Positions 10,888 through 21,450 of a DNA stretch of 64,000 nt are shown here, piece after piece. The stretch's first letter is position 1. Each line of letters opens with the position of its first letter. The stretch is from Notospermus geniculatus. Its lineage: Eukaryota; Nemertea; Pilidiophora; Heteronemertea; Lineidae. The notes under the pieces are model-generated. The model did no database searches. It was not told where the DNA came from and saw only the letters and a list, made by a program, of their open reading frames with translations. The stretch is from positions 64,871 through 128,870 of the forward strand of contig NMRB01000687.1 in NCBI GenBank assembly GCA_002633025.1, read 5' to 3'. Position numbers and translations under genes: made by a program.

Positions 10888-11559
10888 ATTTCGACAACTG
10901 ACATGTGTCGCTGCATTCCACCTGAATTCCAGTAGTCTCGTGCCACCAGACTCTGCAATTTTCAATTTTAGAGTCTGGTCCAGATGGCACCTTTTGCTTG
11001 TAAAAACCATCATGGCGGACAATCTACCGCCGATGACGTAGAACACAATGCACAATCAAAGCAAAAAGCACTCAGCGTGCGAGTAAAACTACAGTATTTG
11101 TACCCTTTGCTGTTAGCCCTACCACACTTTTTATACCACAATTTCGTCCTCAATCGAAAAATTATATACATACCTGTCGGAATTCCAATGAAAGACACTA
11201 TAAATTGACTTGACAACACAGATTGAGGCGATTCATCTCGCTAATTTTCACGCTTCGAGTGATCTGGGCGCAGCCATTATTCCTCCTGCAGCCTACGTCA
11301 CCAACTTTTGAGATCCATGACGCATTGGTAGTGACTAGCCAATCAGCGAAGCTCCTCTTATTTTGAATTTTCGGAATAAGAAAATTCAATGGGAATTGCG
11401 TCCCGTGCCAGACCCTCGGTCTGGCGACCTCGGAGTATGACCGAGGGGCTGGTTGCGCGAGACTAGAATTCCAGCAGTGTTTGTGGAGGATTTCGCTGAC
11501 TGGAATAGAAAAGCGACTGGTTTTGTTTAGCCCCACAGACCGTCCTGAGAACATCAGAG
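10888..11559. other. Intergenic sequence, nothing recognised
   Basis: A 118-codon minus frame (11198-11554) has no recognisable domain. A small palindrome lies around 11412-11444 (CCTCGGTCTGG near the reverse-complement-like CCGAGG). No gene is supported. Confidence 0.35.
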
Positions 11560-11613
11560 GTTCTTAGCGCTCGCTCTTGTGTGCGGTGACGGAGGGAGCG
11601 AGCGCTAAGTACT

Positions 11614-11749
11614 CCAGGGGTAGCCGCATAGAAACTCCGCTAGCGCTAGCGGAGCCCATCTGCCGATAGTGCTGTACATTTTTCCATGCATTTTAACACA
11701 ACGATAGGCTGTCGAAGCACGAGCGGGGTTTCTATGCGGCTACCCCTGG
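11614..11749. mobile_element. MITE with CCAGGGGTAGCCGCATAGAA ends
   Basis: The ends CCAGGGGTAGCCGCATAGAA pair perfectly with the reverse complement at 11722-11749. Next to the left arm sits a perfect inner palindrome, CTCCGCTAGCGCTAGCGGAG. Just upstream (11557-11608) a separate hairpin pairs CTTAGCGCTCGCTC with GAGCGAGCGCTAAG. Confidence 0.75.
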
Positions 11750-12513
11750 TGTTCTAAGGATGACACAGACCGCCAAACGGAACCAGAATAGATTTTTTAT
11801 AACATACAAATCCAGGCGGTGCAATCCAATGATACAAAGTCGAGCGTCCGGCGTCCAAAACCGGCGTCCAGGTTTTCCCAAATACCTGAATAAAAAGTGT
11901 TGGTTCACGTAGTGACCAATTTTCATACCGGTTTCGCCCGATTCACTCTTCGATCGCGCGCTTATTCACATTACCATAACCAGGACTTAGCATTCACGCC
12001 CAGGAAACTTTCATTGAGGTTGAAGATTGGAAACCAATAAAATCGGATAACCTTCGATAAAGATGAACTTTAAAGAATAACCTTAATAAGTTAAATTCCA
12101 GAATTCACGAATTTTCGACCCCAACCGGGGTCTTTTTCAAGTGGAACTTTACAATCTGAAACTCTAGAAAAGACTGAGCTGAAACCCGAATGTAGAACTA
12201 CATAGCCTGTGTAGACAGGGCAAACAAGCAATTAAGGAAAGAATAGCGACCAAGCCCCAACGGTGGCCGCTGGACAATTAAGGAGAAACTAATTCAGCTG
12301 AAAAGAAGGGTTGAATAACTGCAGGGCCTCTCAGTCTGACCACAAGCAGAGTGTAGGTAACTGGCGCAGAGCTTCATTTGGCTGAACATGCTGAAAGAAA
12401 GTTTATAAATTAATAAATATGACTTGTGTAATACGTAACAAGCACAAAGCGAAAAGATGCACAAAGGTAAAGGAATATAAAGGAAGTCAACTTCCAGATT
12501 TGTAGGAAAAAAA
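11750..12513. other. Intergenic sequence with a CCAACCGGGGTC motif copy
   Basis: The segment 12103-12160 is a copy of the hairpin motif seen at 17331 and 25346 (GAATTCACGAATTTTCGACC followed by CCAACCGGGGTC and TTTTTCAAGTGGAAC). The following 300 bp, with AGGGCAAACAAG and CCCCAACGG, loosely resembles the sequence downstream of the 17331 copy, suggesting one degenerate repeat family. No gene is seen. Confidence 0.45.
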
Positions 12514-13488
12514 NNNNNNNNNNNNNNNNNNNNNNNNNNNNNNNNNNNNNNNNNNNNNNNNNNNNNNNNNNNNNNNNNNNNNNNNNNNNNNNNNNNNNNN
12601 NNNNNNNNNNNNNNNNNNNNNNNNNNNNNNNNNNNNNNNNNNNNNNNNNNNNNNNNNNNNNNNNNNNNNNNNNNNNNNNNNNNNNNNNNNNNNNNNNNNN
12701 NNNNNNNNNNNNNNNNNNNNNNNNNNNNNNNNNNNNNNNNNNNNNNNNNNNNNNNNNNNNNNNNNNNNNNNNNNNNNNNNNNNNNNNNNNNNNNNNNNNN
12801 NNNNNNNNNNNNNNNNNNNNNNNNNNNNNNNNNNNNNNNNNNNNNNNNNNNNNNNNNNNNNNNNNNNNNNNNNNNNNNNNNNNNNNNNNNNNNNNNNNNN
12901 NNNNNNNNNNNNNNNNNNNNNNNNNNNNNNNNNNNNNNNNNNNNNNNNNNNNNNNNNNNNNNNNNNNNNNNNNNNNNNNNNNNNNNNNNNNNNNNNNNNN
13001 NNNNNNNNNNNNNNNNNNNNNNNNNNNNNNNNNNNNNNNNNNNNNNNNNNNNNNNNNNNNNNNNNNNNNNNNNNNNNNNNNNNNNNNNNNNNNNNNNNNN
13101 NNNNNNNNNNNNNNNNNNNNNNNNNNNNNNNNNNNNNNNNNNNNNNNNNNNNNNNNNNNNNNNNNNNNNNNNNNNNNNNNNNNNNNNNNNNNNNNNNNNN
13201 NNNNNNNNNNNNNNNNNNNNNNNNNNNNNNNNNNNNNNNNNNNNNNNNNNNNNNNNNNNNNNNNNNNNNNNNNNNNNNNNNNNNNNNNNNNNNNNNNNNN
13301 NNNNNNNNNNNNNNNNNNNNNNNNNNNNNNNNNNNNNNNNNNNNNNNNNNNNNNNNNNNNNNNNNNNNNNNNNNNNNNNNNNNNNNNNNNNNNNNNNNNN
13401 NNNNNNNNNNNNNNNNNNNNNNNNNNNNNNNNNNNNNNNNNNNNNNNNNNNNNNNNNNNNNNNNNNNNNNNNNNNNNNNNNNNNNNNN
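12514..13488. other. Assembly gap (975 N)
   Basis: A run of N with no information. Any reading frame crossing it is an artefact. Confidence 0.99.
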
Positions 13489-14010
13489 TGGCCCGGCGGC
13501 CATTTTAAATTGATAAATTACTGTTTATTGAATTTCTCATCCTATAGCAAATAAAAACAAATAAGAATATGCTAATCTGATTCTATGGACCCATGTTTCT
13601 ATCTATTGGCAATACATTTATAGGGTCTCAAGCCACCCATTTAAAAGTTAGCTGTACATCAGTATCCAAGCCCCTGTACAAATGCTCTGATTTTGGTCCA
13701 ATGACAAAGCCAGTACCCAAAGTTCAAACGGCTGTATCTTCTAAACGCACCATTTGCGGAACTTAAGAATTGGGTTTTTGTGGTCAGTGGGATAGAAACT
13801 AACCCCCAAACCCAAAAAAGTTTTTGTACTTGAGATGTGCATTAAATCTTTGTTAGCTCCAGGTATACAGGTAGGACGAGCCTATTATTGGAAGGCGTAG
13901 GGGTTTCAGGATTTTTAGGCATGAATCAACATCACAAACGAATTTGCTGTTTGCGTAATGATACATTTTGTGGGATAATGGTTACAATAAACTAGCCGGT
14001 TTTTGAGAGA

Positions 14011-14298
14011 ATGTATGAATTATATAATGTAGATAACTCTTATGAAAGGCCTTTATTTGAAAATAAGCACGCCAAGCCTGTCTCCCCTGTGAATAATGAG
14101 TCGATCATCACCACTTGGGTGAACAATGCAGGAAGAATGCTATACCGGTACGTAGAGTGTGATCGCCTCCTGGATATAGCACTGCCTGGATTCTACTTCT
14201 CTGGTGGCAAAACAGTGAACATTCCTAGGGCCTCAGCATTTCCAAAATGGTACATGAAGTACCCCATGCCCCTCAATTCCGGTATTTTTTCAACATGA
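14011..14298 (+). CDS. Uncharacterised 95-codon frame, doubtful
   Basis: I do not recognise this protein. It opens with ATG at 14011 and runs 95 codons, with an even, protein-like composition (aromatic residues, a GFYFSGGKTVN stretch, PRASAFPKWYMKYP) and no signal peptide or membrane segment. No TATA box, splice site or paralogue is seen nearby, and a TAA-flanked transposon starts 119 bp downstream. It may be an exon or pseudogene fragment of a longer gene that extends upstream towards the N gap, or chance. There is no evidence for function. Confidence 0.2.
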   Translation: MYELYNVDNSYERPLFENKHAKPVSPVNNESIITTWVNNAGRMLYRYVECDRLLDIALPGFYFSGGKTVNIPRASAFPKWYMKYPMPLNSGIFST

Positions 14299-14416
14299 AC
14301 TTCACTATGCGAACCTTGACGCCACCAGGCTTGTTACATCGTTATTTGAATTGGAGTGGACTCGCGAGACTTCATACCTCTATCGTACATGTACAGTCTC
14401 GGTCAGAAGTTATTAA

Positions 14417-15515
14417 GGCCACGCTTTTTTTATTCCTTGTTTCGCGGGCTTTTTTTGAGCACCTCCATCAGAGGAGGGCGGAAAAAAAATAAAAATAAAA
14501 TTTTATTTTTTGATTTCTCGAACGTTTTCCAAGGCATCTGAATAGCGGAGGAAAAGAAAAAAATAAAATTTTATTCCAAAATAAAGGTTCAACTGAGGGT
14601 ATGAATGACACAGGAGCTGAGCTGATCAAACAAGTGCTATCTCGTTGGATGCTGTGGCAGATTGACAGAAGAATTGAAATGTTCATATACCGGTACATGT
14701 ATACACACAGGAAGGAAGATCATCAGCCGGGATCATCTGAGGAAGGAGGGTCATCAATCATTTAAATTTTGAAAATGTAACATTAAGACCACATCCACTT
14801 TGAAAAATAGAGAGAGGAAGTACCTTTTCAACAATTTTTCATATTTTAGGCCTATTTGAACACCTTTCACAGCAGTTTCATGGATGGTACAGGCCAGTTT
14901 TAATCAATCAGACATCAGAGACAGAGGTTGAGAACAGTAGCTTCAGCCGAGGAAGCCACTTCGACTGGCGTGTCCGACGTCAACGCAGTTGTCCCACTTT
15001 TTTCGTCCACAGAACCTTGAATTTTTACAATCAGCAACCCTGTATCCCATCCTAACGGAACGTCTTTGTTCACTAAGTCGTCAATTGTGATCGTATCATC
15101 GCTTACCTGCATGCAGGCACGGTCGAATTTTGGCCCAAGGTGACGAGTGACCATGAACCACGCCATATTGTTGGATGACAGCCTCGAGCAAGTTAGTGCC
15201 GGGTTTCTGTGCAGCTACTGTACATAGGTCTATACGATCAGTAGAGCAAAGTGAAAATCTGCGCGAGGCTGTTGGTACAGATTGGCAGATTGTCAGAAAC
15301 CGCGCATCATGACATCGATCGGACGGTAAATCATACAAACATGACAAAATAGGCCTATTTTTTGAAAAATGTATTTTCGATCTCGGCCTCCTGAGCGGCG
15401 GGCGGGATAAAAATAAAAATAAATTTTTATTTTTTTTCCATTTTGTGGAGTTTTTGGAGCGGCGGGCTCGCGAATATCCCGAAAAATAACAAGGAATAAA
15501 AAAAAAAGCGTGGCC
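14417..15515. mobile_element. PIF/Harbinger-type nonautonomous element, TAA duplication
   Basis: The left end GGCCACGCTTTTTTTATTCC pairs with the right end (reverse complement GGCCACGC, T-run, ATTCCTTGTT). TAA flanks both ends (14414-14416 and 15516-15518). Each subterminal region carries a long A/T-rich purine-pyrimidine block next to a GCGG-rich stretch (about 14465-14500, 14545-14575 and 15395-15450). The element is 1099 bp. Frames of 76-83 codons inside lack a DDE nuclease or Myb motif, so it must depend on a transposase supplied in trans. Confidence 0.75.
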
Positions 15516-15524
15516 TAACCACCA

Positions 15525-15664
15525 GAGACCTTATTCACGAAGCTCCCGTAACTTACGGAAGTGCGCAAACTATTTTCCTTTAGTGTACAAGCTACTATTC
15601 ACTATCAGCCAGAGAAAGGATTTGCGTACCCTTAAAGTTACGGGGGCTTTGTGAATAAGGTCCC
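15525..15664. mobile_element. MITE with GGGACCTTATTCACAAAG ends
   Basis: A 140-bp element whose arms pair through GACCTTATTCAC, the GCCCCCGTAACTT-like block and into TTTCCTTT/GAAAGG. It starts ten bases after the Harbinger-type element. The GGGxCC(T/A)TATTCA start links it to the families at 27864, 33324 and 62048. Confidence 0.75.
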
Positions 15665-15665
15665 T

Positions 15666-16162
15666 GATCTTTGTAAATTATTCCGTGGTCTCCCCCCCCC
15701 CCCCCNCCAATAATTTTTCACCAATTTTGGTGCATAGCAGTTAGATTATTTGTCCATAATTCGGCATAATGATTTTTCTGATCAATAGGCTGACTTGGAT
15801 TTTACCGTTGTTCGAAGTTTGCCGGTCAGATTGCGATTTTCGGGAACTGTGCAATGAGGGCATCGCCACTTCTCGACGGAAAGATGTCGCTGCGCCCGTA
15901 TCAGGCCTTTTCATTGTCTTCAGGACGTCATCTCCGTGGCAATGTGAGGTGCGAGCATGAAGCCACAACGTCGCGGTAGTGTGAAGTTGGCGTTCCGTAC
16001 AACGTCACAGTGAAAAAGTTGGTACGGTCACAGCGCCATCAGATGGTAGAAAAAGAATAGCTAACTCCCCATTCCTGTGAAGACACTGGGAGACTTACAG
16101 GTGAATATTTTCAGGGTCCCCAATCGAAGTTAATGGTAATTCCTGTTGCCCTTTCAAACACT
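15666..16162. other. Upstream region of receptor 1; poly-C tract with an N
   Basis: A C-run at 15692-15708 with one N at 15706 marks a sequencing difficulty. Frames of 63-75 codons on opposite strands (15741-15968) overlap and have no domain. The segment presumably holds the upstream control region of the receptor gene at 16242. Confidence 0.4.
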
Positions 16163-16172
16163 ATATATATAC
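16163..16172 (+). promoter_or_regulatory. Candidate TATA box of receptor gene 1
   Basis: TATATATATA lies 70-79 bp upstream of the ATG at 16242. A start site about 30 bp downstream would leave a 5' leader of roughly 45-50 bases with no intron, matching the intronless gene. Confidence 0.45.
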
Positions 16173-16241
16173 AGCGAAGTGAAACTGCCTCAATGAACAT
16201 GTCCTGAAGCTGACATAGAGTGAAGACCACCAAAACTGACG

Positions 16242-17315
16242 ATGATGACTGCCTACGAGGGACTAATTCCTACGATTAAACCTCGTGGATCTCTTGACGA
16301 AAACTCAATCGTGGCGTTTATAATTCTAGTATCTTCGGTTTCTCAAGAGGAAGACCCAGATGACGTCTGGGAATATCGTCTTTCAGCACATCTCTGGAGA
16401 TGGGTACCGCCATTTTTAATTGTGTTCGGGACTATTTTTAACACGTTGACGATCCTTGTCCTCTTGGTACGGAAATTCGGGAAATCATCGACCAGGATGT
16501 TACTTATCACACTTGCAGTGGCAGACACCTTTGTGTTATGGACTGCACTTTTAAGACAATGGATCAAGGCCAGCTTTGGTGTAGATATACGACTCATGGT
16601 GTCTGCAGTCTGTGGTATACACGCCTTCTCAACGTATTTTTCTTTGCATTTCGCCAGTTGGAATGTAGCAGTTTTGACAGTTGAAAGAATGATATCTGTT
16701 TGTTTTCCCTTAAAGGCAACAACAATTTGCTCAAAGAGATCCACTGTAATAGCTATGACGTGTCTGTTCGTAGTTCTCTTTGCATTAAATTCCCATTTAA
16801 TGTACTTCTTCCAAATCCGGGAAGATGGTGCATGTGACATCGAACTCGGTCAACCAGCCCATGAATTCTTTATGAACGTCATCTGGAGTTGGACAGATCT
16901 TTTGATGCAGTCAGGTCTCCCATTTCTTGTGATCATCTCTTGCAACTGTGCTGTTATATCCACGGTTGTCAAGGGCCACATGACACGACGAAAAATGCAG
17001 CACAGTCAGCAAGTCTCGGATGGCAAGTCATCTCAGTTGACCAGTATGACATACATGTTGACGACGGTCAGTGTAGTCTTTATTCTGCTAACTCTGCCTG
17101 TCAGTGTCACTTTTGTTGTAGCAGGTCAGTTAGATGAGGCCACCTACTTACAATATGAGTCTACAATACATCTTATTCATGCCGTAACAAGCCTCTGCGG
17201 TTACTTGAACAACACAATCAACTTCCTTCTCTACTGCATCGGTGGGACTCAGTTTCGACGAGAGACAGCCAAAGTGTTTTACAGTATTTTCCTACCTAAT
17301 CGAAACTTATTATAA
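16242..17315 (+). CDS. Class A (rhodopsin-family) G-protein-coupled receptor, paralogue 1
   Basis: An intact intronless receptor of 357 residues with seven membrane segments. Visible landmarks are Asn67 in TM1 (GTIFNTLTI), Asp95 in TM2 (LAVAD), the TM3 cysteine Cys124 with its partner Cys198 in the second outer loop, ERM (148-150) in place of DRY, TM6 with LTLP (Pro286) but no CWxP, and NFLLY (327-331) replacing NPxxY in TM7, followed by a basic QFRRE start of helix 8. The NFxxY form and overall layout resemble invertebrate FMRFamide-type peptide receptors and other orphan class A receptors; ligand and G-protein are unknown. The first of two adjacent Met codons was taken as start; paralogue 2 has the same Met-Met start. 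AATAAA overlaps the stop region (about 17316), after which repeat sequence begins, so the 3' UTR must be very short or repeat-derived. Membrane location is inferred. Confidence 0.92.
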   Translation: MMTAYEGLIPTIKPRGSLDENSIVAFIILVSSVSQEEDPDDVWEYRLSAHLWRWVPPFLIVFGTIFNTLTILVLLVRKFGKSSTRMLLITLAVADTFVLWTALLRQWIKASFGVDIRLMVSAVCGIHAFSTYFSLHFASWNVAVLTVERMISVCFPLKATTICSKRSTVIAMTCLFVVLFALNSHLMYFFQIREDGACDIELGQPAHEFFMNVIWSWTDLLMQSGLPFLVIISCNCAVISTVVKGHMTRRKMQHSQQVSDGKSSQLTSMTYMLTTVSVVFILLTLPVSVTFVVAGQLDEATYLQYESTIHLIHAVTSLCGYLNNTINFLLYCIGGTQFRRETAKVFYSIFLPNRNLL

Positions 17316-17330
17316 TAAAAGGAGTCGTCC

Positions 17331-17700
17331 TCCAGAAATTTCGCAAATTTTCGACCCCAACCGGGGTCTTCTTCAGGCTGGCACTTTCAAGTCGAGCTAC
17401 CAGAAGTGTAATGAGCTGGATCCCAACATAATTACAAGTAAATCTGAAATAAAGAAACCCTGTGCAAACAGGAGGTGTGGGAAGTAATAGTTGAATAGAA
17501 ACAACGCCCCATTTTTGAGTGCTGGAGCTAAGTGCAAACAGAAGACCTGTAAAACAGAAACAGGGTATGATTTGTACATGTGTGATTTGGAAAGGAGTCA
17601 TATTAATTATGGCGTGTGTAATTAGTGATTATTACGTATGGAAAGAAGAGGCAAATGAGCTGCAAACTGCACACACCAAAAACCAAAAGAAGAGAATCAG
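17331..17700. repeat. Copy of the CCAACCGGGGTC hairpin repeat and its degenerate body
   Basis: The core (17331-17395) holds CGACCCCAACCGGGGTCTTC preceded by an AAATTTCGCAAATTTT inverted repeat and followed by TTCAGGCTGGCACTT. The downstream part, with CAAACAGGAGGTGTGGG and CAAACAGAAGACCTGT, loosely parallels 12160-12480. The core begins about 15 bp after the stop of receptor 1, so it would lie in the 3' UTR of that transcript. Confidence 0.6.
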
Positions 17701-18170
17701 TATAAGATAAATAGAAAGGAGCGTGATTAGGCGGAAAGAAAAAAAGTTTTATAAATTATGGCACGTGTAATATATAATGCGCAAAAGTATGACATGAAGA
17801 TATCATATGAGAAGTAAAAATGACATGCAGAGCGAATAAACATATGGAACACAGATAATAAGAGGCAACGAGACTGCCTCTCGGAACTTGTTGGCATAAA
17901 TTACCCACTGTTACAAAAAGTCTGAAGATTACATTGTAAGCACATGTGAATAATGTTTTAGCCCTAATCCTAATAATCAGTTTCAACAAACATGTTCAGA
18001 GGATGAAAAAAAAAACGTTTGTTTCTTCATCAAAGCTGCAGACGGGGACCCGAAAAACGTGCCTCTTAGATCAGCCCCTATGAACCAACGTTGGTTTATT
18101 TTAGTTAATCCGTACGTTATTCACAACGATTAAAATATGAGTTCGTCGAGAATAAAATGGTGACAAGGCC
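17700..18170. other. Intergenic sequence, nothing recognised
   Basis: A/T-rich sequence without a supported gene or RNA; open frames are short and domain-free. Confidence 0.35.
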
Positions 18171-18174
18171 AATC

Positions 18175-18368
18175 ATAATTGAGACAGACACATAGAACCC
18201 TGCATACAAATAACTGCCTTTGGAGACGCATAGAATCTGGGACGCAAAGGACCCGGGACACATCCCAGGACTCAAAGGAGCCGGGACACATAGAACCATG
18301 CATACAAATAATTGTCTTTAGGGACGCATAGAACCCGGGACGCAAAGTACCCGGGCACATAGAACCAG
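18175..18368. repeat. Two tandem ~120-bp units (ACATAGAACC...ACGCATAGAA)
   Basis: ACATAGAACC(C/A)TGCATACAAA at about 18187 recurs at about 18289, each followed by CTTT-GGACGCATAGAA, GGGACGCAAAG and ACCCGGG. The phrase GGACGCATAGAACC also resembles ACGCATAGAACC at 3041. Confidence 0.65.
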
Positions 18369-18370
18369 GC

Positions 18371-18540
18371 GTAACGTTTTTCAGTGTGGCCGTTTTTCTG
18401 TGTGATTCCGATTGTTCGGAACACACTGGGAAACAGACTCTCTGTTTCTCTGTGTGTCGCTCATTGTCAAGTCGCCGCTTATTCCGTCAAACTATTGTAA
18501 TGTCGCACTGGCACACGGGCCTCACTGAGAAACGTTACAG
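18371..18540. mobile_element. ~170-bp inverted-repeat element, family with 20649 and 61672
   Basis: The ends GTAACGTTTTTCAGTG and its reverse complement (CACTGAGAAACGTTAC) pair. The interior has a CTTATTCCGTCAA block shared with the elements at 20649-20822 and 61672-61846, so this is a more diverged member of the same family. Confidence 0.6.
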
Positions 18541-18651
18541 CGGGAGGCATAGATACACTCCCCCACAACATGATAGAAATGTCATGCAGCCTATTATGCA
18601 CAGAGAACTCTGAAATAGACATTTCTTTATTTCAGGCCGTTTATTGGCCTT

Positions 18652-19428
18652 GTAAAGTATGAGTCTCCCGAACTTCAACATGGGCAAAGTGCCAAGCTTG
18701 GAAATGTACACAGGCCAGTGGTAAATAATCGATACCGCAGTTATCTAATGATGATAGGGTAACTTGGTTTACTTTCCATAAGCCTATAGCAAATCCAAGA
18801 TTGTGCTCAGTTAGTCTGGTTCCCTGACCTGCTGTATGGCGGCGCTGACTGATGGTGCGATACAGAGATCAGGCGGGCGCCACGTCGACACTGATCTAAA
18901 AATAGAACATTACTCATGAGCTGAATATTATGGGATATCGGGGTGTCGTGTTTACTTCCGCTAAACGAGTTGCACATCGTGTGTGAAAACTGTCAAAATG
19001 CCGGGTGTTCTGTATGTTTTAGGTGTACCAGTATCAGCTCCTGCCTCTGCATCGGTCTGCACAGGCATCGCAAGAGAGAAAATTCTGAAACTGTAGCGTT
19101 AAAACGCCACATAAGCGGCTTGAGTCCCATGTAGCGGATTCATGCATGTGACCATGGTGACCTAGGTGACGTCACTGCAAAATTGTCAGGATCCTGACAA
19201 TTTTCAGATCACGTGATCAGTATCAACGCGGCGCCTGCCTGACCTCTGTATCGCACCATCAGTCAGCGCCGCCATACAGCAGGCCAGGAAACCAGACTAG
19301 TGCTAAGTCAACTGGTAAATACTGTGGTTAGCGGTTTAATCATTGTGTTCACTTGTGCTGTCTGTTACTTGGCTTACTTGTTACCTGGCACTTTGCCCAT
19401 GTTAAAGTTAGGGTGAATCATACTTTAT
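18652..19428. mobile_element. Nonautonomous element with ~250-bp imperfect terminal repeats
   Basis: The left arm begins TAAAGTATGAGTCTCCCGAAC and the right arm's reverse complement begins TAAAGTATGATTCACCCTAAC. Both continue through AACATGGGCAAAGTGCCA and, further in, the long block CCTGCTGTATGGCGGCGCTG followed by ACTGATGGTGCGATACAGAG. The interior includes a 63-codon frame (18943-19134) without a domain and a GTGACCATGGTGACC palindrome at about 19148. No transposase is seen. Confidence 0.7.
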
Positions 19429-19429
19429 A

Positions 19430-20648
19430 GGCCTACTGCCAGACAGACAGTGTTTAGAGTGTGGTTCCTATTACAGGCTTGTGTATGATAATATCATAAT
19501 GAGATGAGAGCAACAAAATATGTTCCTCGCTCCCTGTGATTTTAATGATAGCAAAAATACGTACACTTATACTAATTTGATCGGCTAACTTGATCGATAC
19601 TCAAATATTTGCCTTAGGTGTATTTTTCTCTGAGAGAGACTTTGTTTGTCATGACGGAATCCTGCATTTGCCTTGGTTAACACTCTGGATAACAAACTGT
19701 GTGGACTGGATTAACGGCAGTTTTGATCTTCATGTAGTTACACATGCAGTCAAGAAGGGAGCAGCTTCTGGTATGTGATATTACGTGTAGATCTAGGAAA
19801 ACAATGACACAGTTCACATTGTCCTCCAAGACATAGTATGGGTTTAAAGGTACAATTATTCGAGGTAAAACATGTAGTAGGTATTGCCCTATACCATGGG
19901 GAATCAACACATGAAGATACAAAAAAAATCTGTTGGAAACTCTCGTGAAAAGCGTGTTTTTCCAATTCACGTACATTTTCCTCTACATTTATGTATATAC
20001 TAAGTTTATGGCAAAGTCGGACCCGTATACTATAGTTTCAATTTATAGAAAATTCTACATTAGGCCTACATGTAGATTACACTTTTACAGGGTTCTCCGT
20101 GGAGCACATGATGGAAATCACCTGGATATATTTTAACAGACGAAAAATCAAGACTATAAAATTCTGTATTTATCCCTTAAATCCCCGCTGTATTAAATTT
20201 TACGGTATTTTCAGAGTGTTAGGAGAATGCGGGTGGAGGTCTCATAGCCTCGAGAAGGTAACCAAAATGCTTGCCTGGTAGTATTTCAAAGAATCAAGAC
20301 CTAGTTTTCAGCACAGATTAAAAAACTACAGGCCGAGCTCTAGTGTATTCAGATAGAGCAGAGTACATGTAGCACGTACTGCACTAACGTCAGCGAATGT
20401 AAGCACTTTCTGAATTGAATAGAGTGTGGCTTTAAGATTCAATATCCAGGTCCTTAAGTCCAATTTTAAGGGGTTAAAACAACCCCAGTGACAGTTTGAT
20501 ATTTTATCAGCTGGAATTATGACCGGAACAACAAAAATCTGATACGTCATCTTGTCATTAGTTGTTCGATCCATTGGCAGTTGTTTACCCGAGGCAGCGG
20601 TGCATGAACGACTAACTCTCTGTTTTATCACAGACAGGGCTAATGCCG
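19430..20648. other. Intergenic sequence, no supported gene
   Basis: Frames of up to 99 codons on the minus strand at 19677-19976 and shorter ones elsewhere carry no recognised domain. No RNA gene or repeat structure stands out. Confidence 0.35.
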
Positions 20649-20822
20649 GTGTAATGTTTTTCACTGCCCCCCGTTTGCCAATGCCCCCGAACAAAAGATT
20701 GACGGAATAAGCGGCAACGTGACAATGAGGGAGGCACTGATAAACATGTCTTTCTGTATTTGAGTGTCCGCCGAACAATTAAAGCGGGCATTGTCATACG
20801 GGGGCATTCTCACACATTACAC
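20649..20822. mobile_element. ~175-bp inverted-repeat element (TGCCCCCCGT family)
   Basis: The ends GTGTAATGTTTTTCACTGCC and the reverse complement of GGGGGCATTCTCACACATTA pair imperfectly. It is almost identical in reverse orientation to 61672-61846 (CCGCTTATTCCGTCAATCTT and TGAGTGTCCGCCGAACAAT are shared) and is related to 18371-18540. Confidence 0.7.
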
Positions 20823-20841
20823 CTGTGACAGCCTGGAGTGT

Positions 20842-20965
20842 ACGCGACGCGTGCTGCAGGCGTTCTGGAAATCAGATTCTTCGGTAGGTGTTTCGGTCCG
20901 TGTTTCCGCCTCCCTGATTGGTTGAACGCTTCCCGACGCGTTGCTTAGGTGCCAGTGTCACCGCC
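20842..20965 (+). repeat. ~124-bp dispersed repeat, copy 1 (pair at 40845)
   Basis: Shares ATCAGATT(C/G)TTCGGTAGG, GTGTTTCGGTCC, CCGCCTC and CCGACGCGTTGCTTA with 40845-40970 in the same orientation at roughly 80% identity. One copy lies upstream of receptor 2 and the other downstream of receptor 3. Confidence 0.65.
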
Positions 20966-21450
20966 TTTATGCTGTATATTTTTGCTGGTAGGCATGTAAA
21001 TAATTAGCCTAACCTGTCTCGTGAATTATCATGTACGGGACATTTCAGCTTAAAGAGCAACTGTGTTCCTTCGCTTTCCTACGCTAAACCTAAAACATGC
21101 CCGCGATAAGGGAGACCTCTATTGACAATTTGTTAAAGTACCGCTTATCAACCTCGCCCAAGAGTAACTAATGTTCCTAGGGTACCTACGTGTGCATTGT
21201 ATTGTAATCATACATTCTTCAACACTGGGGCGAAAGGCAAAACTATGGTATAGGAGAATGACGCAATCACCGCCGGTAGCGCCGGCTGTCGACAAAGAGT
21301 GTCAATATCGTGTCCCTCACTTTCTCGTCTTGAATCATCTCGCTGTGTTCTACAAGTTGACACAGTCTGTGTCAAACACAATATCATTGATTTGTTGAAT
21401 GAAATACACGTAATACGTTTTGAAACTGGCGGAATGACCACCATCAAATC

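Noticed and set aside
12487-13503. A 338-codon minus-strand open frame
   Set aside because: It is almost entirely N; the frame is open only because the gap cannot encode stops.
16343-16840. A 165-codon antisense frame within receptor 1
   Set aside because: It is the complement of conserved membrane segments of a real gene; similar antisense frames arise in the paralogues for the same reason.
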